Shown here: positions 12,030-22,966 of the stretch, piece by piece
How positions within the stretch are numbered: the first letter of the stretch is position 1
Layout: every line of letters begins with the position of its first letter
From: Balanoglossus misakiensis
Lineage: Eukaryota > Hemichordata
Length of the DNA: 64,000 nt
Direction: 5' to 3'
Assembly: GCA_040954595.2 (NCBI GenBank)
Contig: CM082578.2
Coordinates: 2,170,001-2,234,000 of the forward strand
Made by a program: the position numbers and the translations under genes
The notes under the pieces: model-generated
Database searches by the model: none
Told to the model about the DNA's origin: nothing
What the model saw: only the letters and a program-made list of their open reading frames with translations

Positions 12030-13042
12030 ATGGAAGGTGTGGTGGAAAACGAACAGAGGTTTTGTACGACCAACGATTGGATGGTGCTACATATGGACTT
12101 CCACAAGTCATTGCCGGTTCCTAAACTCAGCTCTGAAGACTTTTACTTTAAATCGAAATTGCAAATGAAGCTCCTTGGAATTTACAACGGGACAACGGAA
12201 AAGATGCATTGTTATGTATGGACAGAGCTCGATAGCAGAAAGTCTCCCGATGAAGTTATTACCTGTCTAAATCACTTTTTTATAACTCGGGTGTGACCAG
12301 CAGACATGCAGTTATTTACAGCGACAACTGCCGTGCCGAATTCAAGTGTGGGAAGTTAATGTTTTACTATGACTATCTGTTACGAAAGGGCGTGTTTCGA
12401 CGAATTGACTATAAAACTCTTGTGGCTGGACACACGTACTCCACCTGTGACCGAGTTTTTGCGTCCATTGAAAGGCATGCAAGTCGTTTCCAGAGTATAG
12501 AGACACCTCACGATTGGATATCTGTGATTCGAGGATCTTCTCTGAATGGGAACATTGGAGTTACGGAGATGACTCACAGAGACTTTTTCAATTATTCTGA
12601 TTTCCTGAAAAATGAGTACGTTGTGCGTTATGCAGATACAAACAATGTAACTTTTTACTACCAAGCCATGCACTATTTTAATTTTGGAGAAGGAGAAAGG
12701 CTTGATACCGACGGCAACCTCAGAACATTTAGTCATGCAGATAAAGTTTGGGTGAGAACATCTCTAGATCCAAGCGAGACCCCGATTGTAGTCGACTTTA
12801 GAAAGAAGAAGCAGAACCGGCGTTTACAAGATTGTACGCTGAACAAACTTTATCAGGAACGTCGACCACTGGCGAGCAAAGTTTGGCGGGATCTTCAGAG
12901 TTTAGCCAAAAATTACCTGTCTCCGGAGGCAATAGAATTTTATAGGAATCTACCGCTTCAGGAGAGTAGTGGCACCTCTGCAGACCCGTACGCCTTTCAT
13001 GATGATGACGACGATGATGATGATGATATGGGCGGTGGTTGA
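12030..13042 (+). pseudogene. DDE-type transposase, C-terminal catalytic part (frameshifted)
   Basis: Two overlapping frames, 12030-12296 and 12293-13042, together encode the catalytic RNase-H-fold half. Visible motifs are LHMDFHKSLPVPKLS (likely first Asp), VIYSDNC (second) and GHTYSTCDRVFASIE (third acidic region), ending in an Asp run DDDDDDDDD. The frames meet at a TTTTTT run at about 12276-12281, and one extra T would join them. The start probably follows an acceptor-like CTGTCAG at 12020-12026, directly after the palindrome. The N-terminal half of the same protein lies on the other strand at 10305-11267. Confidence 0.65.
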
Positions 13043-13191
13043 ACAAACTGTCCTTTTCATGACGACAGTGATTTTGGATATTTGGTGTGCGTGCACAGTT
13101 TATATGTAATATTTTCACACGAACGAGTTTTGACTGAATTTGATTAAAGAATCTACTCGATAATTAACAAATGTGCTGAATCGTGGTTATT

Positions 13192-13232
13192 ATGTTGTTA
13201 ATTTTTGTTTGTTTGTTTGTTTGTTTGTTTGT
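13192..13232. repeat. (GTTT)n microsatellite
   Basis: About eight GTTT units downstream of the transposase C-terminal half. A similar simple repeat (ACGA/AACG)n lies at 11318-11335, upstream of the N-terminal half. Confidence 0.8.
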
Positions 13233-13434
13233 AAACAATTTCCGTTCATTCAACTGGCTACAAAGTTGGATTTTTGTACTGGGAAGCGATAAACTCGCAC
13301 ATCAAAACCGGGGAGACTCGATCATTTTTCCCTGCAGGTAGCCTGAAAAGCACCCGGGCAGAGATTACGTCATACATGTATATGGTCCACTTTAATACGA
13401 AATTATGCAAATGTGACATTTCACGGAAACGGCG

Positions 13435-13444
13435 TATATAAAAG
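13435..13444 (+). promoter_or_regulatory. TATA box of the SET gene
   Basis: TATATAAAAG lies 91 bp before the ATG at 13536. Transcription would start about 30 bp downstream, near 13465, leaving a ~70-nt leader. Position and sequence are canonical; no transcript evidence is available. Confidence 0.55.
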
Positions 13445-13535
13445 CGACCCTGGGCTATTGTTCGGAATGCGTCATCGACGAGAGAGTGACTGATAATTCT
13501 TCTACCTCGAGTCAACCATTCTGTATATACTGAAC

Positions 13536-14861
13536 ATGGCTAGCTGGCGCAGGAAGAGACAAGGCAATGTGCGGTCTGTAATCAACGAACGGCACCGCTC
13601 AGTTCAGTGTCCCTTTCTTCAAAAGTGGATCGGTGAGCAATTGGTATTTTCAGGTCGTTCAGAGGATGAAGTCCAGTCCAGTACTGTATTTGAGAGCTAC
13701 AAATGTTGGGTTGAAAACTATTCGTCGGCGGACAATCAAGTAATGATTATGGTTACTAAAGCTCGATTTTTCAAGGTGAGAATGATCGCATTTTTCTTTC
13801 CCCCCCCCTCCCTCCCCCAAGGGACTCGTTTTCTGTCTCTTTTAAACCTGTAACTTAACGAAAAGGAAGTTTTTCACATATCTCTTCGTTGACCCTATAG
13901 CAATTTGGAGCGCGGATGCTTCAAGAGAAGAGCGTTACCAAATCAAAGTCGGCCGGGGTTAATATTTATAGAGGTGTTCGTCTGAAAGCTGGTTCGCGAA
14001 GAATCTCAACGGGGAAACCTGAGCACAGTGTACTTCAGACCAGGGCAAGGGCATTTCTTGATGACGCCAGCGTGACCGTTCCGATCGAGGTAAGAATGGT
14101 GTTTTGTTTGGACTAGGACAATAGAACGTTGCAATGAGTGTGTCAATGGGTGTCCAAGTGCAAACGTGGTCTGCTTCTGTCCACAAATGCCATTAATTTT
14201 TGGCAGGATTTATAAAATTGTCAATGAAGAATACAAAAATGAAAAACAACAGTTAATAGCAAACTGGTAGGATTGCAAGGGCTTGTAAAACGGTACACAC
14301 TGTACCAGGAAGTTTGCAACACTAATGAAGAATGTATATGATATATTTAGGTGAGAACTGTTCGCGATCGCCGGGACGCAGGACGGTGCGCGTTTTCGAC
14401 GAGGGATATTCAAGCCTGGGACGTCGTCTGCGAATACCGGGGCACGGTTATTAGCGTTGAAGAAGCTAGTCGGCGTGATGAGCTTTACAGGGCAGAGGGG
14501 AAACGACCACGCATGTTCCATCTCTACATTGGAAAGAGACACGTTGTGTGAGTGTATCACTTAGTCGAATATATGGTCATATATTGCAAAGCATCTGTCG
14601 AAATAGAAAACGTAATATTGTCTATATTTTCCTCATTAACGCAGCATTGACGGATACGATGTCCCAGCCGGTGAAGAAAATTTAGCAGGCCTAATAAATC
14701 ACAGTCAGCAGAACGCCAACTTGGTACCGGTTCGGATCGGAGAGCGCCTGGTTTTCTTTGCAACCAAGAATCTTTGTCAGGGAGTAGAGCTTTTGTATGA
14801 TTACGGTGACGGGGGTGAAGAGGATTTCTTCAGTGGTTCTCAAACTTTTCCTGAAAATTAA
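13536..14861 (+). CDS. Winged-helix/SET-domain protein (putative lysine methyltransferase)
   Basis: Four exons (13536-13775, 13901-14089, 14351-14547, 14645-14861) give an open frame of 280 residues with good splice sites. Residues 1 to about 115 look like the helical/winged-helix domain found at the C-termini of virus-type primase-helicases: ..FESYKCWVEN.., FFKQFGARM, NIYRGVRLK. Residues ~145-275 are a SET domain. AFSTRDIQAWDVVCEYRG covers the first strand motif, GLINHSQQNAN replaces the NHSxxPN motif, and ELLYDYGD is the C-terminal tyrosine motif. The SET part resembles KMT5A-type enzymes, which methylate histone lysines with S-adenosylmethionine. The normal GxG start is GRC here. Post-SET cysteines are absent. 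No transposon termini are obvious. The fusion and the neighbours suggest a mobile-element or virus-derived gene; this is an inference. Confidence 0.75.
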
Positions 14862-15766
14862 GGCATTAACACATCAACGCTTCGGGGTGTCGTAACGGCG
14901 GCGCGGCGGGGGGGGGGGGGGGACGTGAAAATGTTTGTATCAGGAACAAAATTCCCGTGCAAATCACCTTGATCCGGGTGGGTGGACTATTCGCGACAAA
15001 TGTTGAAATCATACAAAGCATTTTACTTAATTAACCCATTTTTTTCATTTATTTGTTTACAGTTTACAACGTCATAGAGAAGTTGAACTAGAGACTGGAT
15101 CAGCGTGTGTGACACCATAGTACACCAATGTTTTCTTCCGTTTGATTCAATTGTAATTTAAAACTGAGATTGCCTAACGCTTTCCCAGATTTTTTTAACC
15201 ACTGAGAAACTGTGGGTTTTTTTCTGGGTTTTGGTGCGAGGTGATCTCAGTCAGTGGTGTTAATTTAATTAATCATTTTCTTTTCCTATTTACGTCGACT
15301 GAAATGTATTTTGATAGGTGATAGTCATACCATAAAAAAAATCTTACGGCGCGACTGCCAAAATGTACATTTATTTGTCCGTTCCAAGTTATTTTGTGTA
15401 TGTGTGATGGGTGCCGGTGACTGTGCAGGGTTGATTTCCCTAGAGCGACTGTTATATTCGTTTTCCAACGATGATGAATTTACATGTTATTTGCTTGGCA
15501 TTTTGACGCAGAGACACTTCTGAAAACACAAACCTATTAATTATGCCACGGGTGTTAATTTATCACATTAAAAGAGGCTTTAGACGTTTGCCGCGAGCTC
15601 CTGGTGGGCAGAATCTTGTCAGCCCAAATTTGACTATAAGTACATAGCCAATGATATGACGCTCTCCCACATCCTTCGCCGCGCCTTTTCGCTGATTTAC
15701 AGCATCTTGCGTAAACACTGTCATTTGATCTTGCTTGGCAGAAGTCAACTTGCTCTATACTACATT
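14862..15766. other. Intergenic, nothing firm
   Basis: A poly-G run lies at about 14909-14922. The remainder is AT-rich. A 70-codon frame at 15311-15523 shows no recognisable motif, so I do not call it a gene. Confidence 0.4.
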
Positions 15767-16132
15767 ATGGCGGCCAAGCTCAACTTCATCTCAGATAATG
15801 CCAAGGAGCGTTTGAGAGGCATCCTCGCCAGAAGGAGTCGCGTTTCCGGTGACTGTGTGCTCTGGACGGGTGCAGCTTGTCGAAACGGCTATGGCTCTAT
15901 TACGTTCAAAGATGAGAACACTCTAACCGCCTATGTCCATCACATTGCACTCCTAATTAACGGAGTGCAATTGGTGGGCAGGCGGTTAGAGTGTTCTCAT
16001 CGTTGCAACGAAAAGCTATGCATCCGCCCAGAGCACATTGTCCAGGAAACGCGACTCCTAAACATTTCACGAAAGACGTGCTTTAAATCCCCAAAAGGGG
16101 AGTGTCACCACGATCCCAGGTGCCTAAGGTGA
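15767..16132 (+). CDS. His-Me-finger (HNH/I-PpoI-type) endonuclease-like protein
   Basis: ATG 15767 in good context (ATTATGGCGG) opens a 121-residue frame. Residues 30-46 (CVLWTGAACRNGYGSI) match the start of zinc-binding His-Me endonucleases such as the I-PpoI/zf-His_Me family. HHIALLING at about 58-66, ECSHRC (75-80), LCIRPEH (84-90) and a C-terminal Cys/His set (C105, C113, H114, H115, C119) complete the likely metal sites. Such proteins cut DNA, and related genes occur in homing introns, viruses and animal genomes. The stop TGA overlaps a strong donor (AAG|GTGAGT at about 16129), so a further exon is possible. Codons for residues ~49-78 form a long DNA hairpin. It lies 0.9 kb after the SET gene in the same direction. 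Confidence 0.65.
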   Translation: MAAKLNFISDNAKERLRGILARRSRVSGDCVLWTGAACRNGYGSITFKDENTLTAYVHHIALLINGVQLVGRRLECSHRCNEKLCIRPEHIVQETRLLNISRKTCFKSPKGECHHDPRCLR

Positions 16133-17093
16133 GTAATCCTCTTCTCATTTGATATGTATTGTGTGACCCTGCAGTTGAAACGCTTTCATCAATAATTTGC
16201 GGCGCGTGGGTAATCTCGGTGTTATTGACAATGCAGCCGGCCCAAACATTTTTAAATTAACACTGTTTCTGACTGTATTAACGAAATGTCCAATTTGCAA
16301 GTAGCCTATAGACAACCCTTTTGAATGAGTTTTGTCTCGTTGAGATTTTATACATAAGGAACAATCTAGATTTATTTTAGAAGACACTGTTCTTTTAAAA
16401 CAGCTAGCATAATACAGCTAAATTTCGGAATTTCCGGACAATTTTCGGAATTCCTTTTAAATTTGAGAAATTTTTCATCAGATATAAGTGTTACTATTTA
16501 TTGGACATGTTTTTATCATTGTTTACTTTTTAAGGTCATTCTCACCCCCCCCCCCCAAAAAAAGCCACTTTAGGCTTCATGTTCAGTAAACAATCTGGAA
16601 AGTTCAGCTGAATTTTACACTGATCACACATTTTTGGGAAGGTCTGGCGCAAAATAAAGGATGGCCAATGTAAATCTAATGTCACATTTGTAAACCTCTA
16701 AGTATTGTACACTCATTCTATTAAGTATATGCAAATAGTACGGATAATTTTTTCGGAATGTGGAATTCCGAAATTAGTTCGGAACGTGTTAGCTGTGAAG
16801 AGATCACCACTGAGGGTTGGAAGGCCTTGCCAGAAATTAACGCGTAAAGTACGCCCTCACAGGCCATGTAAACAAGGTCAAATAAGGCCGTCTGGCAACG
16901 CGCCATTTGAGCCGAGCTGAGTTGGTCTGAGTTGCGTATCACACAGACTTAGGCTGAATGTCAGTGGAGTAACCAGTCCGTTTTAGATTTACCAATGATG
17001 TGAATTTAATTTCTTCACCCAGAAAAACAGAACACAACTTGTCTGCAACATGATGCTGACACATATGCCAGAGAAGTGGATCCGCGTTGTCAA
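16133..17093. other. Intergenic, no gene seen
   Basis: AT-rich sequence with scattered GGAATTCC-type short inverted motifs (16424-16456, 16750-16775) and a poly-C run at 16543-16555. Short open frames on both strands overlap one another without motifs. Confidence 0.4.
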
Positions 17094-17420
17094 CACAGAT
17101 GCCAGCATTCAAAAGGGGAGTGCCACCTCCTGAAATCAACTCATCTGCTGTTGGCCCATTTTATCTGTGGCAACTGTTCAGAGGAGACAACGTTTATTCC
17201 TAGCAAGCCACCACGCAATGTTGGGGTCAACCTGTCAACACAGATGCAAGCATTCATGTGAGTGAGTATCAGGACTGACCTTGTATTTGCTGAATAATTC
17301 ATAATGCCTATTTTAGAATTCTTAGAGGCATTTGGAGAGTTCATTGCCTGGTCAACCAAACTACACCCCTTAACAGCTGAAACAAAATGCGTATTGTGTT
17401 CATTCATTCATTGCATCAAT
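17094..17420. repeat. Diverged B-type satellite unit
   Basis: A degraded relative of the B units: CAGATGCCAGCATTC, TCAACTCATCTGCTGT, CAAGCCACCACGCAATGTT and TTCATTCATTCATTG appear in B-unit order with many changes. It is an older copy lying before the young right-hand array. Confidence 0.65.
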
Positions 17421-17425
17421 ATATA

Positions 17426-17672
17426 TAGGCAACATGAGTATCAAGTAGCACTATTTGTTTACGATTGTATTCATGAAAACTTCCCACTAACAATTCCACA
17501 GTACTTCGTTAATATTGAACACATTTATCCAACAAGGTCAAAAGAAAAAGGGAATCTTCTGGTTCCAAAATACGCCACAAATGTGGGTCAACATACAGTG
17601 AAATATTATGGTGCTCAAATATGCAACATATCAAATCTGTCTCATCAAAGTCATGCTTTAAAAAAGAATTGA
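17426..17672 (+). pseudogene. Non-LTR retrotransposon RT tail fragment
   Basis: The frame ending at 17672 encodes a segment like the C-terminal tail of Jockey/CR1-type reverse transcriptases: a helical VALFVYDCI, then PLTIPQYF, HIYPTRSKEKGNL and VKYYGAQICN, where the usual ending is WN-LP. No RT core is present. It is a 5'-truncated remnant. Confidence 0.55.
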
Positions 17673-17710
17673 AAAGGTATTATTTATCCATTTGACTGCT
17701 TGTTTCAAAT

Positions 17711-18741
17711 CAGAGTACTTTCTGCAATTTCAAGACAGATCTTACGTGCCATTGGAGAGCTCCATTGCCTGGTCATTCATACTGTTTTCATTCATTCATT
17801 GCGGCATCAATATATTTTATCTATTCTAGCCGAGGAGCTTGGCACCTGTTGAAATGAACTCATCTGCTGTGGGCCAGTTTATTGGTGGCAGTTGAGCAGA
17901 GGAGAGCAGCTTCTTTCCCGGCACGCCACAAAGTAAAGTTCCACGCCGCCCACCACAGATGCCAGCATTCATTCATGCGAGTGAGTGTAATTGCAAATTT
18001 GCCTATTCTAGAATTCTTACGTGCCATTGGAGAGCTCCATTGCCTGGTCATTCATACTGTTTTCATTCATTCATTGTGGCATCAATATATTTTATCTATT
18101 CTAGCCGAGGAGCTTGGCACCTGTTGAAATGAACTCATCTGCTGTGGGCCAGTTTATTGGTGGCAGTTGAGCAGAGGAGAGCACCTTCTTTCCCGGCACG
18201 CCACAAAGTAAAGTTCCACGCCGCCCACCACAGATGCCAGCATTCATTCATGCGAGTGAGTGTAATTGCAAATTTGCCTATTCTAGAATTCTTACGTGCC
18301 ATTGGAGAGCTCCATTGCCTGGTCATTCATACTGTTTTCATTCATTCATTGCGGCATCAATATATTTTATCTATTCTAGCCGAGGAGCTTGGCACCTGTT
18401 GAAATGAACTCATCTGCTGTGGGCCAGTTTATTGGTGGCAGTTGAGCAGAGGAGAGCACCTTCTTTCCCGGCACGCCACAAAGTAAAGTTCCACGCCGCC
18501 CACCACAGATGCCAGCATTCATTCATGCGAGTGAGTGTAATTGCAAATTTGCCTATTCTAGATCTGTAATGGAAATGGAGAAAGTACCTTATATTTTCTG
18601 TAAAATAGACATTTAATTGGCAAGCCGTCCTGCATCAATTATTAATTCTGTACATGCACTAAAGCGCCCTCACAGCTGGGTGTGTTGTATGGTCTTTAAC
18701 CCTGTTTCAACTCAGAGTACTTTCTGCAATTTCAAGACAGA
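17711..18741. repeat. Satellite, right copy: partial A, three B units, full A block
   Basis: A partial A end (AGAGTACTTTCTGC..) is followed by B units starting CTTACGTGCC at 17741, 18016 and 18291, exactly 275 bp apart. A complete A block follows at 18562-18741. The sequence is almost the same as the left copy at 8357-9013 and in the same orientation. The B units are nearly identical to each other, so the amplification is recent. Confidence 0.9.
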
Positions 18742-19454
18742 TATATATATATATATATATATATATAATTCACATTCATATAGATAAATACAATAAATAA
18801 ATAAATAAATTAATAAATAAACAAGTCATTCAAAATATTTATTCTGTGAGTTTCTTCAAATCTTTTCTGTTACATATTTAAGATTTGTTAAATTTTCTCA
18901 AATCAATAAAATCAATGAAATATTGCCCAATTTTAGCTTATTTTAGTGAGAGCTGCATGAGTGGATGAGTACAACAATAAAAACATGATGGCATAGCATC
19001 AGAAACAAGTATACACTAACAGAACTGGTCAAACATACACTTTGAACGGAATGCATTTCATCACTTCACATCATGTCTCCATTTTGACAATTATGTTTCA
19101 GAGAAGGTAACAACCTTCACAAGAATGCACTTCAATAGTAGAACTACAACAATAATTTTTTTTTTAAGATAACATTGTCCATGACAATGAAAAGTCCAAT
19201 ATTCATAAACAATGTGAGCTAACAATTTCAGGTCTTGTCCCTTTTAAACTTGGCTGGGACTTGACTAACACAGTCAAAATAAGGAAAACTATTTTCTCAC
19301 AAATAAATGATTAACCTTGAAATAATTACATATTTAATTCAAAATGAATGAATTACTTAAATTATTAAATCAATTTATTATTGAATTAACTCTTAAATAT
19401 TTAAATAATTTTATTTTGGCAGTGATCTCACCACATTAGTGTGTGCCTTTATCT
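18742..19454. other. Simple repeats then AT-rich spacer
   Basis: (AT)n at 18742-18766 and an (AAATA/AATA)n stretch at about 18786-18822. AT-rich sequence with no gene signal follows, up to the 3' end of the trihelix gene. It presumably includes that gene's 3' UTR. Confidence 0.5.
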
Positions 19455-21558
19455 CTATTTATTAACTGATTTTTCATTGAGATCAAGCATTCTGTCCATT
19501 CGTTGCATTTTTTGGTTATGTTGTTGTTGCATCAGAGACAAAAGCTCATCATTCTTCTCTTCCATTTTGGACACCACAGTAAACAGTCTATCTTGCACAG
19601 ACATCCTGTCCATTCTAGTTTTTCGTTTTTTTTTACTGGGTTGGTCTGGGTTAGGGCTTGCTTCTGGAATAGTGCCACTGCCACTGGAGTCACTGCTTAA
19701 TGCATCAGAGTCAATAGTTACAGTTGGATTAGTCCCCTCTCTGTGCCCATACAAATCGCTAAATCTCTCATAGTGACTGCATGTTCTTGTCTGTGTACCA
19801 GTTTGTTTTCTGCCATCGACAACTTCCATGAAGGCTTTTTTCAGATTCTTCCACTTGTCTTTGGCTTGGGTCTTCGAGATTATCACATCATGTTTGGCCA
19901 TATCAGATACTACACTTTGCCTAAAAGAATCATGTCTTATAGCACTTTTAAATTTATCATCAAGATCTGCTCTCAGTGATACAAGCAGAGTCTCTTCTCT
20001 CTCCGTCCATATGTGGATCTTGTCATGGCTACTTGCACTGCTTGTAGGAGGGGAAGTCAGTTTTGGCTTGGTTACATCTACCTCATTTTCTTTCTGTTGA
20101 CTGCTGAGTTGTTTTTCTGTTGGCCGTGTATCTGGTTTTTCAGACTCTTGTTCTCTCTGTTTGGTTTCACTTTGCATTTGTTGTTCCCTTGGTTCTTGTT
20201 CACTTTGACTATCTTTACTTCTTATTAATTGGTTGATAATTGCCTGCTTTGTGTTAGCATCTGAAAAAAAGTAAAGGGTTAACAGCTAATGTTGATTATT
20301 GGCAACACAATTATTATTTGGGGGGATGAGGGTGGAACAGCACATTTTTTCCATTGGCCCAAGCAAAGCAAGGTAAGGTCAGTCGAAGGGCAACAATTGT
20401 CACGTAAACCACTATAGACATAAATGGTATGGAAGAGCTACACAGCATAACAACAGATATCAAGTGCAAAGGTCTTTTTTATGGTAGCAGTATCAATATT
20501 TGGAGTGAAAATCAAAAATCATTTATCGTCAAAAAACCCCAAATTGTATGTTTTCTACCAATATTTGAAACCTTTTTGTGGCCACACTTGTGGGAGAACT
20601 TTGGCTTGAGTAAATTTTAATTTAAAATAATGTTAAAAAAATGATTTAAAAAGATACAGCTAATGCCAGAGAAAAAATCTTGTTTCTCAAATTTTTCAGG
20701 TCAACCTTTAGAAGCGATAAACAATTTTTTTTTTCCAAACCAACATACACATATATAGACTGATGCTTGACAATCCCATAAGCTTCTATAGATTATGATC
20801 TATCATACACTAATAAAAAAACAATAACAATTCTCATTAAATACAAATAAATAACAATTAAAAATATTCACATTGTTTTTCCTGAATGTCACAGATTAGA
20901 AAGCAATCTTTCATTTCCATTCATACTGATGTACACGGTATCCATACTTACCCAGTGTTGTTGAGGTTATCAGATCTGCAATCTCTTTTTCCACTCTAAC
21001 GGATCTACTTTCACTGGAATTTGGTTTCAATATCCTAATTTCAACTCTGTGAAATAAAGAAATTTATTTAGAATGAAATGTCAAATAATGATAAGAAAGG
21101 TGGTTTCTTTTTTGTCCCAAATTCCGCAAGACAAATATCAGTAAGGACGGATTGCGCCCCATAGTTTAAAATACTATATATTAAAATAAATATACATGTA
21201 TTCCATCGAGATGTAGTGATTGTTATCATTTCAGGGGTGTTGGTCACCCCTTGAGGAATTGCATGCTAAAAGAGATAATCCCCCATCGCCCTGTCAGATG
21301 AATAATGAAACACTACAATTTATGATTTTTGGGGACGAAGGGCCTAATTTGTATTGTAATAACACAGTACAGGCGTCTGGTCTATTTTACCGAAATCAAT
21401 ACAACTATCGCATAGAATACTTCAAAGCTCCATGTCAAACCCTGTGACTGGTCAAACTTTTAATTACGTTTTGGAAAAAAACTTTCATAAAACTTTTTTT
21501 ATGGTAAAAAGAAAAATAACAATAAAAGTCTGTGTACTTACGTCTGCTTGGCGGCCAT
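19455..21558 (-). CDS. Trihelix/Myb-SANT-like DNA-binding protein, 305 aa
   Basis: Three exons join in phase: 21558-21542 (ATG, 17 nt), 21046-20952 and 20260-19455, totalling 918 nt and ending at a stop at 19455. A low-complexity Gln/Glu/Ser/Pro-rich region (about 50-115) precedes a Myb/SANT-like (trihelix) domain at about 120-200: WTEREETLLVSLRADL, then KTQAKDKWKNLKKAF. A Lys/Arg patch (KKKRKTR) that could serve as a nuclear signal and a C-terminal coiled-coil with Met/Gln repeats follow. Proteins of this kind bind DNA as regulators, and some are accessory proteins of Harbinger transposons. No Harbinger nuclease is present nearby. The start codon lies only 23 bp from the outer end of the large transposon's left TIR. 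Confidence 0.8.
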
Positions 21559-21581
21559 TTTGGCGAGCTCCTACCCTAGTA

Positions 21582-21766
21582 TAGTCTCGGTTACCCAGAC
21601 GCCTTTGCTTCTTCCGATGCTCTCCAGAAAAAGGGTCTGGGGAAATGCTATTGAAAGCTTTGTAAAACAAAATGGCCGATGTCAGGATTTTGATCATCGC
21701 CTGATTGGCTGAGCTGTCAGTATGACCTAGTATGACCCGGGTCACTGCAACTCGACCAAAATGGCG
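21582..21766. repeat. Left terminal inverted repeat (185 bp)
   Basis: Starts TAGTCTCGGTTACCCAGACG and ends CGACCAAAATGGCG. The last six bases are the ATG GCG start of the transposase. It includes GACCTAGTATGACCCGGGTC, a short inverted motif. It must hold the promoter and leader of the transposase gene, and it also abuts the trihelix gene start on the other side. Confidence 0.95.
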
Positions 21767-22966
21767 GTGCAACATGTGTTAAGTGACTCTCGACAATGTG
21801 TGAGTTGTTGTCTCGTCATATCAAGAGACCGGTACTTGCTGGTTGATGCGAAAGGCAACAGGCGTCCTCTGCTAGCGTTGGTGGAGAAATTATACGGAAT
21901 ATCTTTGGTAGACGATAGTCGGAACTATTGTTCATATGTTTGCCGTACATGCAAACGGAAGATAGAAAGATGGGAACAGACTGTTAATACTGCCAATAAG
22001 ATCAAGGAGAGTATTATGGAAAGATCGCAACAAATTAAGAGAGTGACTGGAAAAAAGAGGCCGTTTCCATGCACACCAAATGCGGTATGTTTTGTTTGTT
22101 ACTTCATTCAGCTATTGATAGTAATCACTGACTGCCAACCGCATAATCTTTTAATGTAAAACAAAACTAAACAGTGGCAACTAAACTCCATTCAAAGAAA
22201 TGGTTTAGCAGAGATCGAACCACATTTTTTTATGTTACACTGTCTACAGAGGGAAAAACTGACGGAAAATCAAGCCAAATCACGTATCCTATTGTCTTCA
22301 GAGTATGTGTTCATTCAGAGATAACTTACTCTATGTTTATGGATCCATTCTAGAACTCTAAAGTAACACCTTCCCGTATCACCCCAAGACAAGACATGAA
22401 GCGAGCGAAAACAGGCACCACAACTCCCAAAGTATGTACAATTTCTGTAAACTTTGATTTTCAAGGCCACTTACAGACAATTCAGTTTTTTGACATTGCT
22501 GTGTCATTATGTGATATACACTTGTGATTCTGATGTGTCTGGTTGTAACATTATCTGTATACTCTAGTATTACATGTAGTAATCACTCATCTTTTCATAA
22601 AGAATTGCCTGAAGTGACATCACTCAAATTCTATGTTAGATGTTATTTTGGACATTGCCTTACTACTATCACTTTGAAGGTTCCAGCTTCTGAATTTTAA
22701 CTGAAATTGTGAAAAATTGTGATCATAACAATTTTAGTCATATTGATTTAACTTTTAATGTGATAGAATCTTATAGATTTTTTTTAAAAATTGATACAGG
22801 TAATAAAAACCCCAACGCTTATTCCAAAGCCTGATGTATCCTGTGGTACACCAAGGCAGTGTTATACATGGAAACCATCATCTCAGGTATGTTATTTTTA
22901 GGACTATGGTATTAGGTGATGTGATGTCAGACACACACACGTCAGTGTATAAAACCTGTCAGTTAA

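Noticed and set aside
8412-18402. Repeated ~80-codon frames (MVAVEQRR..)
   Set aside because: They are products of the B satellite units, present on both strands and without gene context.
19455-20177. Trihelix gene as a Harbinger transposon partner
   Set aside because: No Harbinger nuclease gene or matching terminal repeats were seen around it, so it is kept as a plain trihelix/Myb-like gene.
21220-21447. 75-codon + strand frame with several cysteines
   Set aside because: It lies in intron 1 of the trihelix gene on the opposite strand. No domain was recognised and flanking splice sites are weak.
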